A DNA stretch of 15,697 nucleotides from Spirochaetales bacterium (GTDB taxonomy: Bacteria > Spirochaetota > Spirochaetia > ARS1246). A model generated the notes under the pieces. The model was not told the DNA's origin. It searched no databases and saw nothing but the letters and a program-made list of their open reading frames with translations. Numbering within the stretch: position 1 is the stretch's first letter; every line of letters begins with the position of its first letter. The stretch lies in assembly GCA_018644745.1 (NCBI GenBank), contig JABGPX010000302.1, forward strand, positions 1 to 15,697, in the 5' to 3' direction. The position numbers and the translations under genes are program-made. Positions 1-6,526 of the stretch are shown here, in pieces.

Positions 1-49
1 GAAATATCGTGAAAAACTTATTTTCGGTGCGATTTTTTAATGCGATTGC

Positions 50-104
50 CCTGGTATTGGGCAGCTTAAAAGCTGACCTTATTTAAGGTTCGGCCTGGTA
101 TTGG
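50..104. promoter_or_regulatory. Composite operator-like region: two abutting palindromes between direct repeats
   Basis: An 11-base direct repeat, CCTGGTATTGG, occurs at 50-60 and 94-104, 44 bases apart start to start (about four helical turns). Between the copies lie two adjacent 14-base perfect palindromes, CAGCTTAAAAGCTG (62-75) and ACCTTATTTAAGGT (76-89), each with 6-base arms around a 2-base centre. The block sits just upstream of the predicted promoter of the aldolase gene, where an activator or repressor array would be expected. The repeats are seen directly. The regulatory role and the identity of any regulator are inference. Confidence 0.45.
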
Positions 105-123
105 AGTATCTGTATCGATTTCC

Positions 124-151
124 TTGAATCCCAAAGTGGTAGGAGTATAAT
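124..151 (+). promoter_or_regulatory. Predicted sigma-70-type promoter of the aldolase gene
   Basis: A perfect -10 hexamer TATAAT lies at 146-151. Sixteen bases upstream is a -35-like TTGAAT at 124-129, matching 4 of 6 consensus positions. Transcription would start near 158, leaving a very short leader that already contains the ribosome binding site GGAGGG (158-163). Confidence 0.5.
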
Positions 152-171
152 AAGCTCGGAGGGTACTGTTG

Positions 172-1092
172 ATGAAATACAAGAGATGCATATTAGGCAC
201 CTGCTGCCTGCCCTGGAACGAGGATTTTTCTCTCGATGAAGCGGCCTTTATTCGCGAAATTGAGTTTCTCGTGCGAAACGGGACTACAAATCTGTACATA
301 TTCGGCACCGCGGGAGAAGGATATGCGGTAAGTGATACTCAATTCCGCGAAATATCTAAACTCTTTACTGAGAAAATGAGAAGCCTTGGCGCTGAACCCA
401 TGATAGGTGTAATCAGCCTGTCATTGAACACAATCATCGAAAGAATCGAGTACAGCCGGGATCTCGGGGTCGATGAGGTGCAGATCTCCCTTCCCGCCTG
501 GGGCGCGTGCACGGGAACAGAGATCCGGCGCTTTTTCGCCGAAACTTGCGGGAGATTCCCGGATGTGCAGTTTCTTCATTATAACGTGGCACGATCAAAG
601 CGCCAGTTGACTCCGGACGAATATGGCGAGCTGTCCGCGTTATATCCTAATCTGGTAGCGTCCAAAAGCGGTAATGATTCGGCTATGCACCTGTACGATC
701 TTTTTACGAAAGCACCGGATATGCGTCACTTTCTCACGGAGTTTGCTTTTGGATCAGCCGGGATGGCCGGTTACGATGCGGGTCTGCTCATATCTTTCAC
801 CACTATCAACTGGAACAAAGCCAAAGAGTTTTACTCTGCCTGTGTCGCCGGGAATCAGCGATTGATTGCTCATTTTTTTAAGGAGTTGAGCGGAATTAGA
901 GACGGCCTGAGCCAGGCAATGAATCCCGGGTCCCATATAGACGGCGCGTATGATAAGCTTTTCTGCAAGTTTGATGATATTTCATTTCCCTTGAGATTGC
1001 TGCCTCCATATTCCGGCTCGGAGAACGATGTTTTTGAAGAATTCAGGTTGTTTCTTCAGGAAAACTATCCGGACTGGATTTCGGGTCAGTGA
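172..1092 (+). CDS. DapA/NanA-superfamily (dihydrodipicolinate synthase-like) aldolase/lyase
   Basis: A class I (Schiff-base) aldolase-family TIM barrel of 306 residues, close to the family's usual 290-310. The start is taken at ATG 172, 8 bases after GGAGGG (158-163); TTG 169 would leave only 5. Family landmarks in order are GTAGE (residues 45-49, usually GTTGE, carboxylate binding), the catalytic tyrosine in HYN (Tyr137) and the Schiff-base lysine in VASKSGN (Lys165). The usual YNxP and K-[DE]-S motifs are altered to YNVA and KSG. This argues against true lysine-pathway DapA and for a divergent 2-keto-3-deoxy-sugar-acid aldolase or similar enzyme. The lactonase, dehydratase and dehydrogenases elsewhere in the window favour sugar-acid catabolism, but the substrate is inference. 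The 3' end overlaps the convergent radical SAM gene by 50 bases. Confidence 0.85.
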   Translation: MKYKRCILGTCCLPWNEDFSLDEAAFIREIEFLVRNGTTNLYIFGTAGEGYAVSDTQFREISKLFTEKMRSLGAEPMIGVISLSLNTIIERIEYSRDLGVDEVQISLPAWGACTGTEIRRFFAETCGRFPDVQFLHYNVARSKRQLTPDEYGELSALYPNLVASKSGNDSAMHLYDLFTKAPDMRHFLTEFAFGSAGMAGYDAGLLISFTTINWNKAKEFYSACVAGNQRLIAHFFKELSGIRDGLSQAMNPGSHIDGAYDKLFCKFDDISFPLRLLPPYSGSENDVFEEFRLFLQENYPDWISGQ

Positions 1093-2275
1093 GTTTCAGG
1101 GACCGGTAGTCAAAAAGCTTTCGGCCGATTATGATTTCACTGATAAAATCACCTAATTTATCATTCTCAACTACCGCGTTTATATCTCCTGAACTCACCA
1201 TTTCCTTCACATCCCAATCGAATCGCCTGAAAGAAAGGGATCGTCGTCGGTTATATTCCCTTTTTCTCTCTGTAATCCATGAGATTAGCCGAACGCGGCT
1301 CTTTTTCAACGGCCTGGTGTCTATTCCCCGAGAGTCGTATAGCTCGATCATGTGAGCCAGCAGCACGTTTATCTCGTCATAAGCGTGCAACTGATCACGA
1401 TATATGTAATGAGGCACCAGAAAGGGCATGTCATATTTCAGGTTCAACCCGCCGCACCTTTTACGCAGCTGTCGATCGTACGCAGAAATGACCATTCCCG
1501 ATTCCCGGTTCTCTCCGTAGAGGTGCCGGTATTCATCAAGCAGATGCGGATGGGAATCCTTGATTGTTTTAACAAAGAAATCCTTCTGACGTCCCGGCCT
1601 CAGCGTGAGCCCGGCGGGCATCACAAAATCAACTTCCGCGTCGACGAGTTTACGAAAAAGGGCATGGAGATTTTCATCAGTGTCGCTGATGGAAGGAAGC
1701 AGCGGCATCGCCAGGACACCGGTGCGGCAGCCGGCTTTTTTAAACTGAATCAGAGTGTCAATCCGCTCCTCAACTGTCGATGCACCGGGTTCGAATATTT
1801 GCCGGTCTGCATCATCGGCAAAAGTAAGCGAAACAAGGAAAAGTACGCTGGATTTTTCCGCTATTTTGGACCACACGTCAATATCGCGGGAGGCTAAGGC
1901 GGATTTTGTCATTATGGTAATTGGTGAGTTGAACTCTTCCAGAACCAAAGCGCAGCTCCGCGTGATCCCGAGTTCCGCTTCAAGCGGTTGATACGCGTCG
2001 GTTATGCCCGAGCCCATCGCAATAAAGCCTTTTTCACGGAGTTTCGGCACCTCAGTTTTCAGCAATTCCGGAAGGTTGCGCCGGACAATAATGTCGCGTT
2101 CAAAGTTTCCTTCCACGAAATATCTCTCAGCCCGGCCGTCGCAGTATACGCAGCCGTGTTCACACGCCATGTATGGTGAGAACCGGTACTTGCCCACTAC
2201 GAAGGAGCCGGATAAATCGCTTTTTCTGATTGCAGTTTTTACTGTTTTCTCGTGTGCAGTAGCCTTTGACGTCAT
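1043..2275 (-). CDS. SPL-like radical SAM protein (spore photoproduct lyase-related family)
   Basis: A 410-residue protein with a CxxxCxxC cluster, CEHGCVYC (Cys38, Cys42, Cys45), that would bind the [4Fe-4S] cluster of a radical S-adenosylmethionine enzyme. The context FSPYMACEHGCVYCDGR, the following GSGITDAYQPLE, ITIMTKSAL, VSLTF and VLAMPLLPSISD segments, and the basic C-terminal third resemble the SPL-like radical SAM proteins of non-sporulating bacteria. The substrate of that group is not established; true spore photoproduct lyase repairs a thymine dimer. The start ATG has only a weak upstream purine stretch, so initiation is less certain than the family call. The gene is divergent from the acidic lipoprotein. 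Its last 50 bases overlap the end of the aldolase gene on the other strand. Confidence 0.82.
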   Translation of the reverse strand: MTSKATAHEKTVKTAIRKSDLSGSFVVGKYRFSPYMACEHGCVYCDGRAERYFVEGNFERDIIVRRNLPELLKTEVPKLREKGFIAMGSGITDAYQPLEAELGITRSCALVLEEFNSPITIMTKSALASRDIDVWSKIAEKSSVLFLVSLTFADDADRQIFEPGASTVEERIDTLIQFKKAGCRTGVLAMPLLPSISDTDENLHALFRKLVDAEVDFVMPAGLTLRPGRQKDFFVKTIKDSHPHLLDEYRHLYGENRESGMVISAYDRQLRKRCGGLNLKYDMPFLVPHYIYRDQLHAYDEINVLLAHMIELYDSRGIDTRPLKKSRVRLISWITERKREYNRRRSLSFRRFDWDVKEMVSSGDINAVVENDKLGDFISEIIIGRKLFDYRSLKLTDPKSSPDSFPEETT

Positions 2276-2334
2276 GCCTGTTTCTTGGCTTTAATATTTC
2301 TCACTGTACTCATATTGTAGAAGATCAGCCCAAA

Positions 2335-2355
2335 CCATACCAGGATTAATCCAGG
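2335..2355. promoter_or_regulatory. Palindrome GGATTAATCC with flanking CCAGG repeats
   Basis: In the divergent region, a perfect 10-base palindrome GGATTAATCC (2343-2352) overlaps two copies of CCAGG (2340-2344 and 2351-2355). The sequence CCATACCAGG at 2335-2344 reads CCTGGTATGG on the minus strand, close to the CCTGGTATTGG repeats at 50-60 and 94-104. It lies upstream of a TACAAT -10-like hexamer for the radical SAM gene. This is a possible operator; no regulator can be named. Confidence 0.3.
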
Positions 2356-2388
2356 CAATCTGGCCGGGTCGAAGAGTTAGTTTATAAA

Positions 2389-2407
2389 TATGATAATTAT
2401 TGTCATA
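2389..2407. promoter_or_regulatory. Fur/PerR-type box upstream of the acidic lipoprotein
   Basis: TATGATAATTATTGTCATA is a 9-1-9 inverted repeat with one arm mismatch. Its core TGATAATTATTGTCA (2391-2405) matches the 7-1-7 Fur consensus TGATAATNATTATCA at every fixed position but one. A -10-like hexamer GATAAT (2392-2397) lies inside the box, the usual position for repression by a Fur-family protein with metal as corepressor. No clear -35 element was found. The site is 62 bases upstream of the lipoprotein start and also lies in the shared divergent region of the radical SAM gene. Confidence 0.5.
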
Positions 2408-2469
2408 AAAAATGAATTTTGGAGACTGATGTGTTACCTTTTTTGTAAAGATTATCCCTGGAGGAAAAA

Positions 2470-3429
2470 ATGAGAAAAAAAACGTACAAATCGATAAACT
2501 GGTTATTGCCGGCATTCGCGGTTTTCGTGCTTGCATCGTTTGCTGCATGTGAAACACCCCTGGTGACACCTCTGCTGATCAACGGTATTCCAGCCGGTCA
2601 GATTGATCTGGCTATTCAAGGAACCGCGCCGGCAGCCGTGACTACCATGGCAGTGGGCGATGGTGTGACTCTGGCAGTTGATGTCACTGGTAAGGACGGT
2701 GCGCTAATCGGTACCATTACCCTGGACGAAGCGCTGCTTTCTCTCAAGGAAATAGAGTTTGAACTCGCCGAGACCGATGAACACGCAGATGAAGAAGAAC
2801 TGGATGAGGCGGATGATACCTCAACCGATTTCGAAGGGCCTTTTGTTGTGGATCTTATTGCAGACACCATAACGCCAACTCCGGACCTGACCCTTGTGTA
2901 TTCAGGCGTGTATGAAGAGATTGAGATAAAGCTTGATAAAATTGAAGGTGATGAATTAGATGAGGATGATACCTCTCTCGTGGAAAATACTGATCCGCTG
3001 TTCGGCAGGAGCATCTATCTGCTCGGTACATATGATGACGGCACAAATACCTATGATTTTGAGCTCGCATATGACATTGATGAGGAGTTTGAACTGACTG
3101 GCGCTGCGGGAACTTCCGAAGGTTTCACAGTAGATGAGAATATCACCAATTCTATTATCATTGCTTTCCGGCTGAAAAAATGGTTCGACTTTTCGAATAC
3201 CGAGACTAACAGCGACGATATTGATTTTACGGATCTTGGTTTGGTTTCAGGTGATACCATTACAATTGATGAAGACATGGATGAGGCGACGGTTCTCGAT
3301 GAAATACGCGATGTCATCAAAGACAATATCAAAGAGTCAGCGGATTACGGCGAAGACCTAGATGGTGATGATGAACTCGATTCAGACGAAGATGATGACC
3401 CGGATGAGGAAGACGAAGAGGACGACTAA
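2470..3429 (+). CDS. Acidic lipoprotein with Asp/Glu-rich C-terminal tail
   Basis: A 319-residue predicted lipoprotein. The start ATG is 4 bases after GGAGGA (2460-2465). Residues 1-26 form a signal peptide with a lysine-rich head and a hydrophobic core. It ends at SFAAC, giving a lipidated Cys27 in a relaxed, spirochaete-style lipobox. The mature part is very acidic: a patch around 101-122, and a tail at 291-319 in which 21 of 29 residues are Asp or Glu, including a DLDGDDE stretch that resembles a Ca-binding loop. The middle alternates beta-strand-like segments and faintly recalls DUF4382 lipoproteins, but I do not claim membership. The Fur-type box in front suggests metal-responsive expression, so a cation-binding role in the envelope is a reasonable inference. 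It is followed by a terminator-like structure, so it is probably monocistronic. Confidence 0.8.
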   Translation: MRKKTYKSINWLLPAFAVFVLASFAACETPLVTPLLINGIPAGQIDLAIQGTAPAAVTTMAVGDGVTLAVDVTGKDGALIGTITLDEALLSLKEIEFELAETDEHADEEELDEADDTSTDFEGPFVVDLIADTITPTPDLTLVYSGVYEEIEIKLDKIEGDELDEDDTSLVENTDPLFGRSIYLLGTYDDGTNTYDFELAYDIDEEFELTGAAGTSEGFTVDENITNSIIIAFRLKKWFDFSNTETNSDDIDFTDLGLVSGDTITIDEDMDEATVLDEIRDVIKDNIKESADYGEDLDGDDELDSDEDDDPDEEDEEDD

Positions 3430-3457
3430 TCGCTTCTGATTCAGCTGGTTTCCCAGG

Positions 3458-3518
3458 GCCAGGCATTGGTTTTACGTGGTATTCTATTCCGCGTGGAATT
3501 TCTGCCTGGTCTTTTTTT
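3458..3518 (+). terminator. Terminator-like nested hairpin with T-tract
   Basis: An outer 7-base stem CCAGGCA (3459-3465) pairs with TGCCTGG (3503-3509). It encloses an inner hairpin ATTCC-GCGT-GGAAT (3486-3499) and is followed by seven T residues (3512-3518). It begins about 30 bases after the stop of the lipoprotein gene. The long interior loop makes it weaker than a classic intrinsic terminator. Confidence 0.45.
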
Positions 3519-3610
3519 GCGACTTCACCGCGCGGCTGGCGGACGAGCGGCATATATCGTAAGATTGGCGCGACCTTTGAAATGCCGTGATCTATCAATT
3601 GGAGCGAAAT

Positions 3611-4648
3611 ATGAACTTCGAAAAAAAGCGACTAAGCAAAGCTGAGGACGGATACTCAATCAACGCGATGACCTTGTTGGGACAACCTTGCGTTGTTGCC
3701 GCGGCTGAGGGAACCGGTCCCGGCATGGTCTTCCCTATTGCCTCTTTGACCCCTTCTGTTATCGCGACATCGCCGGGAGGCTGTATGGGATTCGCCGAGG
3801 TTCCAAATCGGGATGATGCTATGCTCATGATCACAGGTTTCTATCCTATCTTCAAAGCCGAAACCGCCGGGATCCATCTGTTTATATCGATCGATGGTTT
3901 TAACATCCCTTGGCGCGGGTTCCGCGTCCTTGACCTGCCCTTTGTTCACCGTATCGCCGGTATCAGCAGAGGGAGCGAATCGTTTCTCATAGCCGCCACG
4001 GTCTGCGGCGGCAAGGATTTCCAGGATGACTGGTCAAAGCCAGGAGCGGTTTACGCGGCACAGTTTCCCGGCAGCATCGCAGGTCCCTGGGAAGCGCAAA
4101 AAATTTTTGACGGCATACACCGAAACCATGGCATGAGTACCGGGCAATACCAGGGGATTGAATCTGCTTTTGTGTCAGCTGATGAGGGAATATTTGCGAT
4201 TTCGCCGCCGTTGGCAGGCGATGATTTGTGGAAAATCGACAGGCTCTTTGACAAAGCGGTGAGTGAGTTCTGCTTTGCTGATCTTGACGGCGACGGAGAA
4301 GACGAACTGGCGGTTATCGAACCTTTCCACGGCGACGCCATGACCATCTATAAGAAGATAGGATCCACATGGACAAGAGTTTTCTCTATGGAACTTGGTT
4401 TTGGCCACGGCCTCTGGACCGGGAAACTAACGGGAGAAGCCGTAGTGATCGCGGGAAATCGATCCGGGACGAAGAATCTTGTCTGTTTCCGCGTAACATC
4501 TCGGGATCCTTTTGCCATGGAAGAGCTGGTAATTGACCAGGGCTCCGGCACTACTAATCTTGATGTATTGCGAAGTGCCGGCGGAGACGCGATAGTTGCG
4601 TCGAATCCTGAGTATGGCGAGTACGCGCTCTATCAGGTGTCTGTTTAG
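3611..4648 (+). CDS. Cytoplasmic FG-GAP/VCBS-like beta-propeller protein
   Basis: A 345-residue protein. ATG 3611 is chosen because GGAG (3601-3604) lies 6 bases upstream; an in-frame GTG at 3587 precedes this ribosome binding site. The clearest motif is DLDGDGEDEL (residues 224-233), the calcium-binding DxDxDGxxD loop of FG-GAP/VCBS blades, followed by a strand and a similarly built segment. The rest is rich in short beta-strand-like stretches (for example LLGQPCVVAAAEG and FLIAATVCGG), as in a six- or seven-bladed propeller. No signal peptide or membrane segment is visible, which is unusual because FG-GAP proteins are mostly exported. Only 11 bases separate it from the dehydrogenase gene, so they are probably co-transcribed and may share a pathway. 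Fungal aldos-2-ulose dehydratase is an enzyme with a propeller of this general kind, so a carbohydrate-lyase role is possible but unproven. Confidence 0.7.
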   Translation: MNFEKKRLSKAEDGYSINAMTLLGQPCVVAAAEGTGPGMVFPIASLTPSVIATSPGGCMGFAEVPNRDDAMLMITGFYPIFKAETAGIHLFISIDGFNIPWRGFRVLDLPFVHRIAGISRGSESFLIAATVCGGKDFQDDWSKPGAVYAAQFPGSIAGPWEAQKIFDGIHRNHGMSTGQYQGIESAFVSADEGIFAISPPLAGDDLWKIDRLFDKAVSEFCFADLDGDGEDELAVIEPFHGDAMTIYKKIGSTWTRVFSMELGFGHGLWTGKLTGEAVVIAGNRSGTKNLVCFRVTSRDPFAMEELVIDQGSGTTNLDVLRSAGGDAIVASNPEYGEYALYQVSV

Positions 4649-4659
4649 GGAGGAACGTA

Positions 4660-5541
4660 ATGACCGAAAAGCTCGGGTTTATTGGTCTCGGTGTGATGGG
4701 CGGTCATATGGCTCGCCATTTGAGCGGGAAGTACGACACCATAGTCTATGATATCGATGCAGGAAAAAGAGAATCGATAGAAAAGGCGCGGAAAGCGGAA
4801 AGCATAACAGATGTAGCCGGCTACGCCGACATAGTTTTGCTCTCGCTGCCAAGTTCCGAGATAGTAAGAGACGTGGTTACTGGCCAATTGGGATTGGCGC
4901 GGTTTCTTGAGCCCGGGAAGACAGTAATCGATACGAGTACTACCGAGCCGACAGTTTCCAGAGAAATTGCCGCGGTTCTGTCGGGCAATGGTGTTGATTT
5001 TCTAGACGCTCCGGTGAGCGGCGGAGAAAGGGGGGCGAAAGACGCGGCCCTTGCATTTATGGTTGGTGGAACCGAGGCTGTGTTTGGCCGATGCAAGCCT
5101 ATTTTCAATGTTATCGGGAAATCGGTCGTTCTTGTCGGCGAGGTCGGTTCAGGCGGCGTCACCAAGCTGGTGAACAATATGATCGTCGGAGCCACCTTTT
5201 CAGTTATCGCTGAAAGTTTTGCTCTTGGTATGAAAAACGGTGTCGATCCAGCGGTTATTTACGCGGCGATTAAGGATGGCTGGGCAGGGTCTCATGTTTT
5301 GGATGTGGCCGGGCCGGGTATCATCAATCAGGATTATACGCCAGGGGGCTCAGTAGATATCCTATTCAAGGATCTTGGATACGCGCTGTCTCTTGCGAGA
5401 TCACAGAATGTACCCGTGCCGATGACTGCCGCGACGGATGAAATTTTCAAAGCAGCAAGATCGTCAGGCAGAGGACCGTATGCTCAGCAGATTATCATCC
5501 AATTGTGGGAAGAAATGCTTGGGATTGATCGTAACTCATAG
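4660..5541 (+). CDS. 3-hydroxyisobutyrate/tartronate-semialdehyde dehydrogenase family oxidoreductase
   Basis: An NAD(P)-dependent beta-hydroxyacid dehydrogenase of 293 residues, the normal size. It shows the N-terminal Rossmann motif GLGVMG (residues 9-14), the substrate-binding signature DAPVSGG (116-122) and the catalytic lysine in GGVTKLVNN (Lys169), followed by the all-helical C-terminal domain with FKDLGYAL. The family reduces tartronate semialdehyde (GarR/GlxR) or oxidises 3-hydroxyisobutyrate, succinate-semialdehyde-type or related acids. Sequence alone does not separate these. Given a UxaA/GarD-type dehydratase and an aldolase in the window, tartronate semialdehyde reductase is my first guess. 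A strong GGGAGGA (4648-4654) precedes the start, and the gene follows the FG-GAP gene closely. Confidence 0.9.
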   Translation: MTEKLGFIGLGVMGGHMARHLSGKYDTIVYDIDAGKRESIEKARKAESITDVAGYADIVLLSLPSSEIVRDVVTGQLGLARFLEPGKTVIDTSTTEPTVSREIAAVLSGNGVDFLDAPVSGGERGAKDAALAFMVGGTEAVFGRCKPIFNVIGKSVVLVGEVGSGGVTKLVNNMIVGATFSVIAESFALGMKNGVDPAVIYAAIKDGWAGSHVLDVAGPGIINQDYTPGGSVDILFKDLGYALSLARSQNVPVPMTAATDEIFKAARSSGRGPYAQQIIIQLWEEMLGIDRNS

Positions 5542-5562
5542 ATAATGCCTCGAACATGGCGG

Positions 5563-6384
5563 TTACTTTCGACCGTATAATTGGGACCGTGGAATCTTTG
5601 TAACTACCTGTCTTTTGTGTCCTTTTGCGGCGATGAGATCTTCAATTTCCCTCTGCATCCCCACTTGAATCAGGTCGTAAATTTCCGACGCTTGAGTTTT
5701 CTTACAATCGTCATTAAAAAGTATGAGATGGATTTTTTCTGATTCTCCATGGGATCCGGCGATCGTGCCGCTTACCGTTAATTGCTTCTTCCCGTAGCTA
5801 ATAATTATCGCAGGTATCGGGAGATTGCTCGGAAAAGTTTCATCCTGAATTAATCTACAGGTTACACCGGAAATTGTAATATCCCGCAGCACGCCCTCAT
5901 ATCGATTGTCATTTCTTGCGAAATGGAGCGACACCCGAGGGGTCTCGGAAAAGGTGCCCCTGGCAATATTCTTTGGAACTCGCGTTTTCTCGTCTGAGAG
6001 TATGTTGTCTATTTGTTTGTAGGTTCTCTCATAATTATACGAGCCGTATGAGATGCCGTGGGAGATATTGTCGCTATTTTCCAAGAATGTACTCTGGATT
6101 GTTTCATCCGGCTGAACGGAAACGATAGCGATGGTAAGATCCTGAGTCGATGGGGTTGATTTTAAATCATCGATATAGGCAAGCCACGCTTCTTCCTCCA
6201 TTCCTGAGTCGATCTGGAGGAAGAGCAGAGCGTTAGGATACTCTTTGAGTACGGTTTTGGCGTCAGCCGCGTTTCGGAGCAGATAAGCTTCGTAATTTGC
6301 CTCGATGAGGGCACGAACCAGTTCGTCCTGTATAACTGCCTGCGGATGGAGAAAAAAAACTTTTCTGTTCTCACTGATTGCCAT
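5563..6384 (-). CDS. PilZ-like protein with receiver-like N-terminal domain
   Basis: A 273-residue soluble protein. Residues 7-128 have the alternating strand/helix pattern of a response-regulator receiver (KVFFLHP, NALLFLQIDSGM, TIAIVSV). Asp59 sits at the phospho-acceptor position, but the acidic pair normally found after the first strand is absent, so it is probably a pseudo-receiver. Residues from about 140 to 240 fit a PilZ domain: DITISG (168-173) matches the DxSxxG c-di-GMP motif with Thr for Ser, while the preceding RxxxR arginine motif is degenerate (arginines at 135, 142 and 150). It may be a c-di-GMP effector or a degenerate relative. The C-terminal tail is basic. GGAG lies 12 bases before ATG, a long spacing, and an in-frame stop two codons upstream excludes an earlier start. 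It is convergent with the dehydrogenase gene and divergent from the Gfo/Idh gene. Confidence 0.7.
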   Translation of the reverse strand: MAISENRKVFFLHPQAVIQDELVRALIEANYEAYLLRNAADAKTVLKEYPNALLFLQIDSGMEEEAWLAYIDDLKSTPSTQDLTIAIVSVQPDETIQSTFLENSDNISHGISYGSYNYERTYKQIDNILSDEKTRVPKNIARGTFSETPRVSLHFARNDNRYEGVLRDITISGVTCRLIQDETFPSNLPIPAIIISYGKKQLTVSGTIAGSHGESEKIHLILFNDDCKKTQASEIYDLIQVGMQREIEDLIAAKGHKRQVVTKIPRSQLYGRK

Positions 6385-6423
6385 GTATTAACGTAACTCC
6401 TGCTCCTATAAAGAAGCTTTCTA

Positions 6424-6452
6424 TCTATAAAATATTTTTTCGGATATGTCCA
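6424..6452 (-). promoter_or_regulatory. Predicted promoter of the PilZ-like gene
   Basis: On the minus strand, a -35-like TGGACA (complement of 6447-6452, 5 of 6 to TTGACA) is separated by 17 bases from TATAGA (complement of 6424-6429). The start would be near 6417, giving a leader of about 30 bases. Confidence 0.4.
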
Positions 6453-6470
6453 TCCTACTGAGCAATCTTG

Positions 6471-6499
6471 TTTACCCGCCGTTGAGATTCTGGTACGAT
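6471..6499 (+). promoter_or_regulatory. Predicted extended -10 promoter of the Gfo/Idh gene
   Basis: An extended -10 element TGGTACGAT (6491-6499) with a weak -35-like TTTACC (6471-6476) 17 bases upstream. It lies back to back with the promoter predicted for the PilZ-like gene, and the leader would be about 20 bases. Confidence 0.35.
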
Positions 6500-6526
6500 T
6501 TGTCCTCAATAAAAAAGGAGAAACAG

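Noticed and set aside
1352..1897. 181-codon plus-strand frame
   Set aside because: Antisense to the radical SAM gene, whose catalytic motifs are intact.
2616..3014. Serine-rich 132-codon minus-strand frame
   Set aside because: The antisense of Asp/Glu-rich codons reads as Ser and keeps open frames; it is a shadow of the acidic lipoprotein gene.
3587..3610. GTG start for the FG-GAP protein
   Set aside because: The ribosome binding site lies after it and points to ATG 3611.
6446..6526. N-terminal extension of the Gfo/Idh protein
   Set aside because: It would start upstream of the predicted promoter and of the good ribosome binding site. Family members start at the Rossmann strand.
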